DNA from: Lachnospiraceae bacterium
GTDB taxonomy: Bacteria; Bacillota; Clostridia; Lachnospirales; Lachnospiraceae
Direction: 5' to 3'
Length of the DNA: 64,000 nucleotides
Assembly: GCA_017395635.1 (NCBI GenBank)
Contig: JAFQOE010000004.1
Coordinates: 21,609-85,608, forward strand
Shown here: in pieces, positions 8,499-17,017 of the stretch
How positions within the stretch are numbered: position 1 is the first letter of the stretch
How the letters are laid out: the number at the start of each line of letters is the position of its first letter
Program-made: the position numbers and the translations under genes
The notes under the pieces: model-generated
The model's database searches: none
What the model was told of the DNA's origin: nothing
Seen by the model: only the letters and a program-made list of their open reading frames with translations

Positions 8499-9533
8499 TC
8501 ATAATCCTTTTTTAATAATCATGGCATCCCCAAAAGAAAAGAAACGATATCTTTCTTCTACTGCTACTTCATATGCATGTAGCATTTTTTCTCTTGTAGA
8601 AAATGCCGACACTAACATCAGCAGCGTAGACTCCGGCAAATGAAAATTCGTAATCAAAGAATCCACCACCTTGAACTGATAGCCTGGATAAATAAAAATC
8701 TCCGTCCAACCGCTTCCCGCATGCACCGTTCCATTCTCATCTGCAACCGACTCTAACGTTCTTGTACTTGTCGTACCAACTGAAATCACCTGATTGCCTC
8801 TTGCCTTCGCTGCGTTAATCTTAGCAGCCTCTTCCTCTTCTACCATATAGAATTCTGAATGCATATGATGCTCTAGGATATTATCAACCTTTACCGGACG
8901 AAATGTTCCAAGTCCTACGTGTAAACACACATGAGCAATCTCTACACCCTTATCCTCTAGTTTCTGTAATAATTCCTTGGTAAAATGCAAACCTGCCGTA
9001 GGAGCTGCTGCTGATCCATCATGTTTTGCATATACAGTCTGATAACGATTTCTATCCTGTAACTGATGCGTGATATATGGCGGCAATGGCATCTGACCAA
9101 GCTGATCTAATAACTCTTCCCAGATTCCTTCATACTCAAAACGAATCAAACGATTCCCTTCTTCTACAATGTCAATCACTTCACCAACAATTAAGCCATC
9201 ACCAAAAGATACTCTTGCACCCGGCTTCATTTTCTTACCTGGCTTTACAAGGGTTTCCCATACCTTTTCTTCCTTACGTTTCAACAATAACACCTCAATA
9301 GATGCGCCGGTATCTTCTTTGACACCCATAAGTCTCGCAGGAATTACTTTGGTATCATTGATTACCAAACAATCCCCTGGGTTTACATAATCCACTATAT
9401 CATAAAAATGCTTATGCTCAATACTTCCATCTTCTCTTCCAATCACCATTAACTTAGAATCACTTCTCTGTTCCAATGGGTCCTGTGCAATTAGTTCTTC
9501 CGGTAAATCATAATAAAAATCGCTTAATTTCAT
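8499..9533 (-). CDS. queA: S-adenosylmethionine:tRNA ribosyltransferase-isomerase
   Basis: Adds the epoxy-cyclopentanediol ring from SAM to 7-aminomethyl-7-deazaguanine in tRNA, the penultimate queuosine step. It is recognised from [17 protein letters not shown] at the start, then [56 protein letters not shown] and the C-terminal [14 protein letters not shown]. About 344 aa, full length. I prefer the ATG at 9533; an ATG 12 bases earlier would add MDEN. It follows a terminator and is followed by the XRE regulator on the same strand. No other queuosine genes are in the window. Confidence 0.94.
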   Translation of the reverse strand: MKLSDFYYDLPEELIAQDPLEQRSDSKLMVIGREDGSIEHKHFYDIVDYVNPGDCLVINDTKVIPARLMGVKEDTGASIEVLLLKRKEEKVWETLVKPGKKMKPGARVSFGDGLIVGEVIDIVEEGNRLIRFEYEGIWEELLDQLGQMPLPPYITHQLQDRNRYQTVYAKHDGSAAAPTAGLHFTKELLQKLEDKGVEIAHVCLHVGLGTFRPVKVDNILEHHMHSEFYMVEEEEAAKINAAKARGNQVISVGTTSTRTLESVADENGTVHAGSGWTEIFIYPGYQFKVVDSLITNFHLPESTLLMLVSAFSTREKMLHAYEVAVEERYRFFSFGDAMIIKKGL

Positions 9534-9563
9534 ATTCTCATCCATCCTGTATTATTTATCTTT

Positions 9564-9592
9564 AAAAAGGCTCTGGATTGCTCCAAAGCCTT
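9564..9592 (-). terminator. Terminator of the YdcF-like gene
   Basis: On the minus strand AAGGCTTTGGA pairs with TCCAGAGCCTT around a 4-base loop and is followed by a T run. Confidence 0.8.
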
Positions 9593-9656
9593 CATCTTAC
9601 TTATTCATATCCTTGTCTATTGTGCGTTGATTCCTCTTAAATGTCAAGCACTATCT

Positions 9657-10427
9657 TTAAATCTGACCGCACAACTTGTATTTGACTACCGCAAACGCCT
9701 CTCTTACATACTGATTCGGTATCGTGTACCATTTAACCGGTGCACCAAGTCCTTCTACATTAGTAAGCCCCTGCTTCTTTGCAACACCAACACCTCGATA
9801 TACATGAAAATCATTCGTTACCAAAACTATACTCGCATTCATATTGTCTATAAACTGCTTGCTATACTCAATATTCTCATGCGTACTCGTAGATTGATCT
9901 TCCATAATCAAGCGATTTTCATCCAATCCTTTCGCTTTTAAATACTCTGCCATAGCATAAGCTTCTGTCACATTTTCACCAGACCCTTTTCCGCCAGATA
10001 CAATCACCACCGATTCCGGATTGTCCACTGCATACTGATAAGCCACGTCTAGTCTTTTCTGCAGTGCATAGGTAAGACGTGTTCCTTTCACCTGTGCCCC
10101 AAGAACTAATACATAATCTGCATTCGGACGTGGTTCCCTACTGCCATATCCAATAATCACACATTCCGTCAGCACGAACACCAACAACATAATACTAATG
10201 AGTATTGTACCAGTCCATTTTATTCCCGTCGGTATTACTATTTGTCGTTCTGCCATATACCATACGAATGGTTTTACAAGAACAAACAGCAATCCTACAA
10301 TTAGCCAAAAATAAGTAAAAACATTCGTTAAATCTACAAATATCGCATACATGATAAAATATAAAAGGCACATTATTCCTAGTAGCATACATATATTCGT
10401 CATCAATTTTACTATCCCTTTCCTCAT
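9657..10427 (-). CDS. YdcF/SanA/ElyC-family (DUF218) membrane protein
   Basis: Membrane protein of 256 aa with three hydrophobic segments in the first 90 residues (CMLLGIMCLLYFIMYAIF, YFWLIVGLLFVLVK, GTILISIMLLVFVL). A cytosolic- or outer-facing DUF218 domain follows. Its motifs are ADYVLVLGAQVKGTRL, VVIVSGGKGSGENVTEA, MEDQSTSTHENI and IVLVTNDFHVYR. Relatives ElyC and SanA affect envelope precursor use and vancomycin sensitivity in E. coli; the chemistry is unknown. The start at 10427 is behind GGAGGAAG. The lipoprotein gene lies 35 bases upstream, so the two may be one operon. Confidence 0.82.
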   Translation of the reverse strand: MRKGIVKLMTNICMLLGIMCLLYFIMYAIFVDLTNVFTYFWLIVGLLFVLVKPFVWYMAERQIVIPTGIKWTGTILISIMLLVFVLTECVIIGYGSREPRPNADYVLVLGAQVKGTRLTYALQKRLDVAYQYAVDNPESVVIVSGGKGSGENVTEAYAMAEYLKAKGLDENRLIMEDQSTSTHENIEYSKQFIDNMNASIVLVTNDFHVYRGVGVAKKQGLTNVEGLGAPVKWYTIPNQYVREAFAVVKYKLCGQI

Positions 10428-10462
10428 GGTGCTTCCTCCACTGAAAACAAGCTTTACCTATA

Positions 10463-11713
10463 CTAATATATCACAACTTCTGAAAGTGCCGTATCTTCAT
10501 ATTGTGTACCTGCACATGCCTGATAAATCGTAATGGTAATGGTGTCTGTTACCACCGGACTCTTGAAACAAATATTATCATAAGGACGTTCATAATCATC
10601 AAAAGCACCTTCTGTATCATATAACTCCTGATAATACAAATCTGCATCAGCCAATGTTTGGTCTGTAGTTGTCACCGTAATATTCATCACTCTTCCATTC
10701 TGGAGATACAACTCTTTTGACTTTTGATATCCGTTAAACAACTTCATACCATATACCATAGTAGGTTGCTCTAAATGAATGGTAATCGTCGTTCCTGTTC
10801 CTACTCCATCTTCGCCTTCCACCCAGGCTGTAGAGAAATCTCTATCCAAAAGATTATTTGCTGTATATGTAGCAACACTAGAATCCTGTAACACCGATGA
10901 TGCGTCAATGAAAACAATACGCTTGTCTTCTTCATAGGTCTTAAAATACACAATGCTAACTCCAAGTGCACTTTCCGGGTTTTTTTCATACAAGATATCA
11001 ATATAATATCTCCATTCATCCATCATCTCAAAAAAGCAGGCTCCAGATAACAAATAGAATTGTTCATTTTCACGAATGGTATAACCAGAAATATAATTTC
11101 CCATTTCTCCATCCGCTAGTATTAATTCGATTGTATCATCTTCTCCTTTTACAATACCTGGTCCATCCCAATTGATATCACCTTCATACTTATAAAAATC
11201 CTTTATAATTTGTTTTACTTCTTCCTTCGTAAAACAAAACGTTCCATTCGACGACCATCTGTCTTCATTCAAGCTATCATACATCTTTTGAGAACAAGCC
11301 ATCTCAAGCATTCCATAATATTGATTCTTTACCTGTTCTGCCAAATCTTTATATGTCATTTGCACATTTGATTCATCACCCACATAATCATTGACGGTCA
11401 TATTGCCCATGATATATATCACTTCCTGCATGGTTGTATCAACAGCATCTGTCTGTTTCATCTCATTAATAACATTCTCATAATCTTGAATCGTATAATC
11501 TTCCACACCAACCATTTCAGATTCTGCAGTTATATTCTGTTCACTTGATTGAGATACTTCTTGTGTCACAACCTCAATTGTTGATTCTTCCTCTATCTTC
11601 GTTTTATCATTACCATTTGTACATCCAGACACTAGAATCATAGCGCTTATCAACGTCATACCTAGCAATCTTTTTTTCATGTTTTTATTACACATCCATT
11701 TACGACAAAACAT
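10463..11713 (-). CDS. Lipoprotein with discoidin-like glycan-binding C-terminal domain
   Basis: Exported lipoprotein of about 416 aa. The N-terminus has lysines, a hydrophobic helix and the lipobox LVSGC, with the lipidated Cys at about residue 31. A Glu/Thr/Ser-rich linker follows. The middle region (about 70-260) is not recognised. The C-terminal 150 residues look like the NADase-type/discoidin glycan-binding fold (ASSVLQDSSVATYTANNLLD, then TTITIHLEQPTMVYGMKLFN). A surface role in binding carbohydrate is possible. The start at 11713 has AGGAGG 7 bases upstream. It is followed by the YdcF-like gene. Confidence 0.7.
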   Translation of the reverse strand: MFCRKWMCNKNMKKRLLGMTLISAMILVSGCTNGNDKTKIEEESTIEVVTQEVSQSSEQNITAESEMVGVEDYTIQDYENVINEMKQTDAVDTTMQEVIYIMGNMTVNDYVGDESNVQMTYKDLAEQVKNQYYGMLEMACSQKMYDSLNEDRWSSNGTFCFTKEEVKQIIKDFYKYEGDINWDGPGIVKGEDDTIELILADGEMGNYISGYTIRENEQFYLLSGACFFEMMDEWRYYIDILYEKNPESALGVSIVYFKTYEEDKRIVFIDASSVLQDSSVATYTANNLLDRDFSTAWVEGEDGVGTGTTITIHLEQPTMVYGMKLFNGYQKSKELYLQNGRVMNITVTTTDQTLADADLYYQELYDTEGAFDDYERPYDNICFKSPVVTDTITITIYQACAGTQYEDTALSEVVIY

Positions 11714-11805
11714 CCTTCTTCCTCCTAAGATATTTTTCAAAAATAAATTATCTTACGTAATTATACCTTTTTGCCAACAACAAGACAAGTCCAGCACAAT
11801 AACAA

Positions 11806-11838
11806 AAACCTTTGGAAATCGGATTCCCAAAGGTTTTC
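11806..11838 (-). terminator. Terminator of the pheST operon
   Basis: AAAACCTTTGGGAATC on the minus strand pairs with GATTTCCAAAGGTTTT and is followed by T residues, 20 bases past the pheT stop. Confidence 0.85.
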
Positions 11839-11858
11839 ATCTTCTAAAAACTATTCAT

Positions 11859-14282
11859 TTACGCTCTAAGCTCAATTCCCATTTCTTTCAAAGCACCAAG
11901 AACCTTATCAACTGCCTTATCTACTTCGGCGGACTCTAAGTTTCTGTCCTTTGCACGGAAAATCAATGAGAATGCTACGGACTTCTTGCCTTCGCCTACT
12001 TGTTCACCTTCGTATACGTCGAATAATTCACAGCTTTCCAAAATCTTGCCTGCATTCTTCTGAATCACATGTGCAATCTGGCCTACGAACATGCTCTTAT
12101 CCATTACCATACTAAGGTCACGAGTACTTGCAGGGAACTTCGCAATTCCTTCGTACTTACGATCAAATGATGCCAACATAGTAAGTACTTCCATATTAAG
12201 CACTGCCACATAAGCCTCAGCCTTCAAGTTGTAGTTATCACCAACTTCCGGATGAACCTGACCAATAATACCAATGTCTAGCTTACCCTTCTTTAAGTAT
12301 GCCTGACGACCTGGATGTAAGTAAGGAATCTCAGCCGTTGGCTCACACTCGATACCAACCACGCCAAGCTTATCAAACAACTCTTCCACAACACCCTTCA
12401 TCGTGAAGAAATCACCCTCACCATACATACCAAGTGTTAATCTCATTTTCTCCTCAGGAAGCTCTGTAAGTGGTAATGCCTTTGGCAAATAAATGTTACC
12501 AAACTCATAAAGACGAGCAACTTTGTTTCTTCTGTTATAGTTCGTTGCAAGGGATGTAAGAACACCATTCAACGATACTGTTCTCATAATAGAGAAATCC
12601 TCACCTAATGGGTTAGAAATTACAATTGCTTCTCTCTCCTTCGCATCCTCAGGTAACAACAACTTGTCAAATACCTTTGGACTCTCGAAAGAATAAGACA
12701 TACCACCCGAGAAACCATTTCTTTCACAAATTTCTCTTGCAATATCTTCTACTCTCTGATTAAATGGCTTCTTACCAACCGTTGCTTCACCCTTTGGTAA
12801 TGAAACCGGAATATTGTCATATCCATAGAATCTGGCAACCTCTTCTGCAAGGTCAGCCATACAACCAAGATCCTGACGGAATGTAGGAATGGTTAATGTG
12901 TTATCAGCCTCGTTATATACCAAATCTAATCTCTTGAAGTACTCTAACATATCCTCTTTCGAGATGTCGGTTCCAAGTAACGCATTGTAACGCTCCGGCT
13001 CAAATGGTAATACTTTAGGTGCAACCGGGTTTGGATATACATCCACAACACCACCTACAACATCACCACAACCCATTTCTTCTACCAACTGGCAGGCTCT
13101 GTTGATTGCCTCAATCGCATTATTCGGATCTAATCCTTTTGTAAACTTGAATGACGAATCTGTCTGCAAACCAATTCTCTTTGAAGCAAGACGTGTATTG
13201 GTTCCGTCAAAACAAGCAGACTCAAACAATACAGTCTTCACATTATCTGTAATCATAGAATTCTCGCCACCCATAATACCTGCGATAGCAACTTCCTTCT
13301 CACCATCACATATCATAAGCACGCCAGAGTCAAGCTTTCTCTCCTGACCATCCAATGTAGTAAATGTTTCTCCATCCTTTGCACGTTTTACAATAATCTC
13401 GCGATTTGCAATTGTATCCAAGTCAAATGCATGCATTGGCTGTCCGTATTCTTCCATAATGTAATTGGTAATGTCTACCAAGTTGTTAATCGAACGGATT
13501 CCCATTGCTTTCAATCTGTCCTGCATCCACTTTGGTGAAGGACCAATCTTAATATTCTCAACCACTCTTGCACAGTAACGGGTACAAAGCTCTGTATCCT
13601 CTACTGTAACCTTAATGAAATCATTTACATCCTTATCATTTGCCTTAACCTCCACAACTGGTGGATAGAATGGTTTATTAAATGTAGCAGCAACCTCTCT
13701 CGCCATACCAATCATAGAGAAGCAGTCTACACGGTTTGATGTAATCTCGTACTCTACCACTGTGTCATCCAAGCCCAATGCCTTAACTGCATCATCACCA
13801 GGTTTCACACCAGACTCTGGAAGAAATACATATACGCCGTCTTCCGGAGCTTCCGGATAAAAATCTCTAGAAGAACCTAACTCTTCGATACCACACATCA
13901 TACCATTACTCTCGATACCACGAAGTTTACCCTTCTTAATCTTAATCCCTTCCGGATACTCTGTATCATCACCATGCGCTGCAGCCACCTTACCACCATC
14001 TAATACAAGTGGTATCATATCTCCAACTTTAACATTTTTCGCACCTGTTACAATCTGCAAAGTCTCTGTACCAACATTAACCTGACAAACTACCAGCTTA
14101 TCTGCATCCGGATGTTGCTCCATTGACTCAATCTTACCTACTACAATTTTCTCTAAATTCTTATCCTTCTTCTCATAATTCTCTACATGAGAACCTGACA
14201 AGGTCATTTTATCTACAAATTCCTGTATATCCACATCTAAATCCGGAACATACGCTTTAATCCATGAAATTGGTGTATTCAT
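11859..14282 (-). CDS. pheT: Phenylalanine--tRNA ligase beta subunit
   Basis: Beta subunit of the alpha2-beta2 enzyme that charges tRNA-Phe; it carries tRNA binding and editing. A full 807 aa. The N-terminal EMAP-type OB domain has GKIESMEQHPDADKLVVCQV (about residues 49-68). B3/B4 editing (TSNRVDCFSMIGMAREVAA) and B5 (RYNALLGTDISKEDM) follow, then the catalytic-like domain and a C-terminal FDX-ACB anticodon-binding domain (FPASTRDLSMVMD). AAAGGATA precedes the ATG. It is unusual in not abutting pheS: about 390 bases with a small membrane gene and a repeat island separate them. Confidence 0.96.
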   Translation of the reverse strand: MNTPISWIKAYVPDLDVDIQEFVDKMTLSGSHVENYEKKDKNLEKIVVGKIESMEQHPDADKLVVCQVNVGTETLQIVTGAKNVKVGDMIPLVLDGGKVAAAHGDDTEYPEGIKIKKGKLRGIESNGMMCGIEELGSSRDFYPEAPEDGVYVFLPESGVKPGDDAVKALGLDDTVVEYEITSNRVDCFSMIGMAREVAATFNKPFYPPVVEVKANDKDVNDFIKVTVEDTELCTRYCARVVENIKIGPSPKWMQDRLKAMGIRSINNLVDITNYIMEEYGQPMHAFDLDTIANREIIVKRAKDGETFTTLDGQERKLDSGVLMICDGEKEVAIAGIMGGENSMITDNVKTVLFESACFDGTNTRLASKRIGLQTDSSFKFTKGLDPNNAIEAINRACQLVEEMGCGDVVGGVVDVYPNPVAPKVLPFEPERYNALLGTDISKEDMLEYFKRLDLVYNEADNTLTIPTFRQDLGCMADLAEEVARFYGYDNIPVSLPKGEATVGKKPFNQRVEDIAREICERNGFSGGMSYSFESPKVFDKLLLPEDAKEREAIVISNPLGEDFSIMRTVSLNGVLTSLATNYNRRNKVARLYEFGNIYLPKALPLTELPEEKMRLTLGMYGEGDFFTMKGVVEELFDKLGVVGIECEPTAEIPYLHPGRQAYLKKGKLDIGIIGQVHPEVGDNYNLKAEAYVAVLNMEVLTMLASFDRKYEGIAKFPASTRDLSMVMDKSMFVGQIAHVIQKNAGKILESCELFDVYEGEQVGEGKKSVAFSLIFRAKDRNLESAEVDKAVDKVLGALKEMGIELRA

Positions 14283-14302
14283 ATCTCTCTATATCCTTTC
14301 TT

Positions 14303-14494
14303 TTATATATTCACTCCAAAGTTTAATAAACAAAGCATTACAATGCATATTACAAAAAGTAAAAGTATTGCTACTCCTGCAATCACAAATCCATTCATTC
14401 TTTTTACAAGTCCAAAAATAATAAAAAATATGGATAGTGATATAAGTGCTAATACTATAACCACTGCAAGTAAAAACATAAAATTTATTGCCAT
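14303..14494 (-). CDS. Small two-helix membrane protein between pheS and pheT
   Basis: 63 aa, almost entirely two membrane helices (MFLLAVVIVLALISLSIFFI and GFVIAGVAILLLFVICIVML) joined by a short basic loop (GLVKRMNG). GAGGA lies 8 bases before the ATG at 14494, which supports translation. An earlier in-frame ATG (14530) would read through a repeat element and is unlikely. I do not recognise a family. It sits inside the pheS-pheT transcript 20 bases before pheT, so it is probably co-expressed with the synthetase. Confidence 0.6.
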   Translation of the reverse strand: MAINFMFLLAVVIVLALISLSIFFIIFGLVKRMNGFVIAGVAILLLFVICIVMLCLLNFGVNI

Positions 14495-14507
14495 AATAGG
14501 TTCCTCA

Positions 14508-14602
14508 CTTTCCGTGCTCGCACCATACATCCTCTACGCTCGCAGCGCAACGCCAACCTCCGAACCTTCGGTTCTTCGCTTTCCGTGCTCGCACCATACA
14601 TC
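14508..14602. repeat. 24-bp direct repeat with hairpin between copies
   Basis: An identical 24-bp sequence beginning CTTTCCGTGCTCGCAC occurs at 14508-14531 and 14579-14602. Between the copies is a GC-rich stretch with a tight GAACC-TTC-GGTTC hairpin (about 14562-14574). The region is much richer in G+C than its surroundings and is noncoding. It resembles dispersed intergenic repeats rather than a gene. Confidence 0.75.
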
Positions 14603-14661
14603 AAGTTAAGCTCACAACCTACTGCAAGCAAGCTTGCTCGGTTGTGACTCAACTTGATGTG
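14599..14661. repeat. Long inverted repeat (about 21-bp arms) after pheS
   Basis: Arms ACATCAAGTTAAGCTCACAA... and ...TTGTGACTCAACTTGATGT are complementary except for a few positions. They enclose a loop that holds the palindrome GCAAGCTTGC. The hairpin starts just past the pheS stop and joins the direct repeat. It could be a processing or stabilising structure or a small mobile-repeat relic. Confidence 0.75.
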
Positions 14662-14676
14662 CGTTGCTCTGCTTCG

Positions 14677-15696
14677 CTAAAATTGATTAAGGAATCTCAC
14701 ATCATTCTCGTATAGAAGTCTCATATCATCAATCTCGTACTTAAGCAATGTTACACGCTCAAGTCCGATACCAAATGCAAATCCTTGATATTCTTTCGGA
14801 TCGATACCACACATTTCCAATACATTTGGATGTACCATACCACAACCAAGAATCTCAATCCAACCGCTTCCTTTACACATACGACAACCTTTACCACCAC
14901 ACTTAAAGCATGTGATATCTACTTCCGCTGAAGGTTCTGTAAATGGGAAATGATGTGGTCTAAACTTAACCTTTGTCTTCTCACCAAAGAACTCTTTTGC
15001 AAACTGCTCTAACGTACCCTTAAGATCTGCAAATGTAACATTCTTATCGATAACCAATCCCTCTACCTGATGGAATGATGGAGAATGAGTTGCATCCACT
15101 TCATCTGAACGGAACACACGACCGGCAGAAAGAATGCGGATTGGAAGTTTTCCTTTCTCCATAATTCTCGCCTGCACCGGTGAAGTCTGTGTACGAAGCA
15201 AAATCTCTTTATTAATATAGAATGTATCCTGTTCATCCTTTGCCGGATGGTTTGCAGGAATATTAAGCAACTCAAAGTTGTAACGGTCATATTCTACTTC
15301 CGGACCTTCTACTACTTCATAACCCATACCGATGAATACACGTTCCAAATCCTCTAACGCAATCTGGTTCGGATGTCTGTGTCCACGAAGATTCTTCTTT
15401 CCAGGAAGAGTAACGTCAATCGTCTCTCTCTTCATTTTCTCTGTACGAAGAAGTCTTGCAATATTCGTCTTCTTTTCCTCTAGCTGTTCTTCAATGGCAG
15501 TTCTGGCATCATTCACCATCTGACCTACCATTGGTCTTTCCTCAGCAGGAACATCCTTCATAGACTTTAATACTGCTGTCAATTCACCTTTCTTACCAAG
15601 CACCGCAACCTTGATATCATTTAAAGCATCAAGGTCATTGGCACTTTCGATTTTCGCAAGTGCTTCCGCTTTAATCGCTTCTAACTTTTCTTTCAT
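14677..15696 (-). CDS. pheS: Phenylalanine--tRNA ligase alpha subunit
   Basis: Catalytic alpha subunit that activates phenylalanine with ATP and charges tRNA-Phe. An N-terminal coiled-coil tRNA-binding arm (about 1-85) precedes the class II catalytic core. Core motifs are HPNQIALEDLERVFIGMGY, LLRTQTSPVQARIM, AGRVFRSDEVDATHSPSFHQ (motif 2), FRPHHFPFTEPSAEVDI and GFAFGIGLERVTLLKY (motif 3). A CxxCxxxxCxxCKGSG-like Cys cluster (FKCGGKGCRMCKGSGW) could bind zinc, as in some bacterial PheS. 339 aa. AAAGGAGA precedes the ATG. Expression is controlled by the T-box leader upstream. Confidence 0.97.
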   Translation of the reverse strand: MKEKLEAIKAEALAKIESANDLDALNDIKVAVLGKKGELTAVLKSMKDVPAEERPMVGQMVNDARTAIEEQLEEKKTNIARLLRTEKMKRETIDVTLPGKKNLRGHRHPNQIALEDLERVFIGMGYEVVEGPEVEYDRYNFELLNIPANHPAKDEQDTFYINKEILLRTQTSPVQARIMEKGKLPIRILSAGRVFRSDEVDATHSPSFHQVEGLVIDKNVTFADLKGTLEQFAKEFFGEKTKVKFRPHHFPFTEPSAEVDITCFKCGGKGCRMCKGSGWIEILGCGMVHPNVLEMCGIDPKEYQGFAFGIGLERVTLLKYEIDDMRLLYENDVRFLNQF

Positions 15697-15805
15697 GATT
15701 TATCTCCTTTATATTCTTTTTCTTTGATAGGCGATTGCGAAACTTAAGTTTGTATTATAATATTTTTGAAAGTTTCGCATTATCTACTTTTTCCTTGTTA
15801 TAACA

Positions 15806-16092
15806 TAAAGAAAGCAAGTCAATCCCAAAAGGGACGACTTGCTCGCGATACCACCCTAATTCTAACACGATGCCACCAATATTATAATAAAGCATCATCT
15901 TAGCTCTCATCATGTGTTAACGTTCATGACCCGTCAAAATCTACCATTTCACAAACCTGTAAAACTTCAACTTTGAAACTCCGGTGTGAAATTCAAACGC
16001 TACGTGAACTGAAGGAAGCTTTCAGCCAATGACTTCCTCTCTCTGCCAGAACATATCGTTCTTTTGCACCATCATTGTCTAATCTTTATAAC
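15806..16092 (-). ncRNA. T-box leader (tRNA-Phe-sensing) upstream of pheS
   Basis: The 5' leader on the minus strand ends with the conserved T-box GGTGGTATCGCG (15855-15844). An intrinsic terminator, GCAAGTC...GACTTGC (15814-15842), follows with a T-rich tail. Uncharged tRNA-Phe should pair with the T-box and specifier to form the antiterminator. Upstream lies an AGAGAGAGGAAGTC segment typical of Stem I, and a TTC at 15990-15988 followed by A is a good candidate specifier codon for phenylalanine. The specifier is inferred without a folded model. The leader fills the 400-base gap between pheS and the YihY-like gene. Confidence 0.92.
15810..15842 (-). terminator. T-box regulated terminator
   Basis: The stem GCAAGTCGTCCC / GGGATTGACTTGC with an AAAA-type loop and TTTCTTTATG tail competes with the T-box antiterminator. 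Confidence 0.85.
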
Positions 16093-16096
16093 AAAC

Positions 16097-17014
16097 CTAT
16101 TGTAACATTTTTTTAACTCGTGTCAAGTATCCATTTGATAATAAATAATTCACAACCGCACCAATGAATAAAGAATACATACAAAGATATAGCCATAACA
16201 TCAATATTACAATTCCGGCTAGCGAACCATACATCATGGAAAAACTTGAAAAATGCTGAATATACAACATTACTAATCTAGATATTACTAACCATGCAAC
16301 AGAACAAAATGCCGCGCCTGGCATCTGGGATTTAATTCTTTTTCCAAGATTCAAATGTTCTTCTTTTCCCTTTGGCAAACCGAATCCACCCGGCAATATC
16401 ACATACATCATTAATATAAAGGTATAAAACAAAAGCCAACCTAATATATAACGAATAAACCACAGCACGTTTTGTAGTACAGAACCACTCATAACCACAT
16501 CCCGAATATATTCTCCGTAAAAATGGCTTACCATCACATATACTGACATAATTACAGCAAACAAAATGATAAATATAATTGTATATACCAATGCCACCAA
16601 TTTGGATTTGACAAACCCAATATCCTGCCTTAATTGATACATACTATTAAACCCATCAATCAACGCCGAAATCCCCGTTGATGCAGACCATAAGATTGCT
16701 ATAATCGAAATCGAAAGTACCGTTCTACTTGCTCCTCGATACAAGTCATCAATTACTCCAATTACATAAACGGAAAATTCATCCGGAATCACCTGCATCA
16801 ACAAGTCGTATACATCCTGTTGTGTAAACGGCAAATACGTAGTTGCTACTAATATCAACGAAACAATCGGTACTATAGACAGCATGATAAAGAATGCAGC
16901 CTGTGCAGCACAGGCCGCTGTATATCTGTCACTTACCTTTTCCGCAAATTTGCGTCCGAAATGTACTATTAATTTCAATTTTTCCACCATGGTACGCTTT
17001 GAACTACTTTTCAT
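16097..17014 (-). CDS. YihY/BrkB-family inner membrane protein
   Basis: 305-aa integral membrane protein with six hydrophobic segments. It shows the family N-terminal motif DRYTAACAAQAAFFIMLSIV and later ILWSASTGISALIDGFN, LLFYTFILMMYVILPGG and FSMMYGSLAGIVILMLWLY. The family was once called ribonuclease BN, but that activity belongs to another protein; its function is unclear. It begins 4 bases after the SpoIID-like gene and uses GGGAAAG as its site, so the two are probably co-transcribed. The pheST promoter overlaps its 3' end. Confidence 0.85.
   Translation of the reverse strand: MKSSSKRTMVEKLKLIVHFGRKFAEKVSDRYTAACAAQAAFFIMLSIVPIVSLILVATTYLPFTQQDVYDLLMQVIPDEFSVYVIGVIDDLYRGASRTVLSISIIAILWSASTGISALIDGFNSMYQLRQDIGFVKSKLVALVYTIIFIILFAVIMSVYVMVSHFYGEYIRDVVMSGSVLQNVLWFIRYILGWLLFYTFILMMYVILPGGFGLPKGKEEHLNLGKRIKSQMPGAAFCSVAWLVISRLVMLYIQHFSSFSMMYGSLAGIVILMLWLYLCMYSLFIGAVVNYLLSNGYLTRVKKMLQ
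16099..16126 (-). promoter_or_regulatory. Promoter of the pheST T-box transcript
   Basis: On the minus strand TTGACA (16126-16121), a 16-base spacer and TACAAT (16104-16099). The promoter lies inside the last codons of the YihY-like gene. Confidence 0.7.
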
Positions 17015-17017
17015 TAC

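Noticed and set aside
14508..14661. Possible CRISPR or tRNA gene between pheS and pheT
   Set aside because: Only two direct repeat copies and no cloverleaf or CCA-adjacent acceptor stem were seen.
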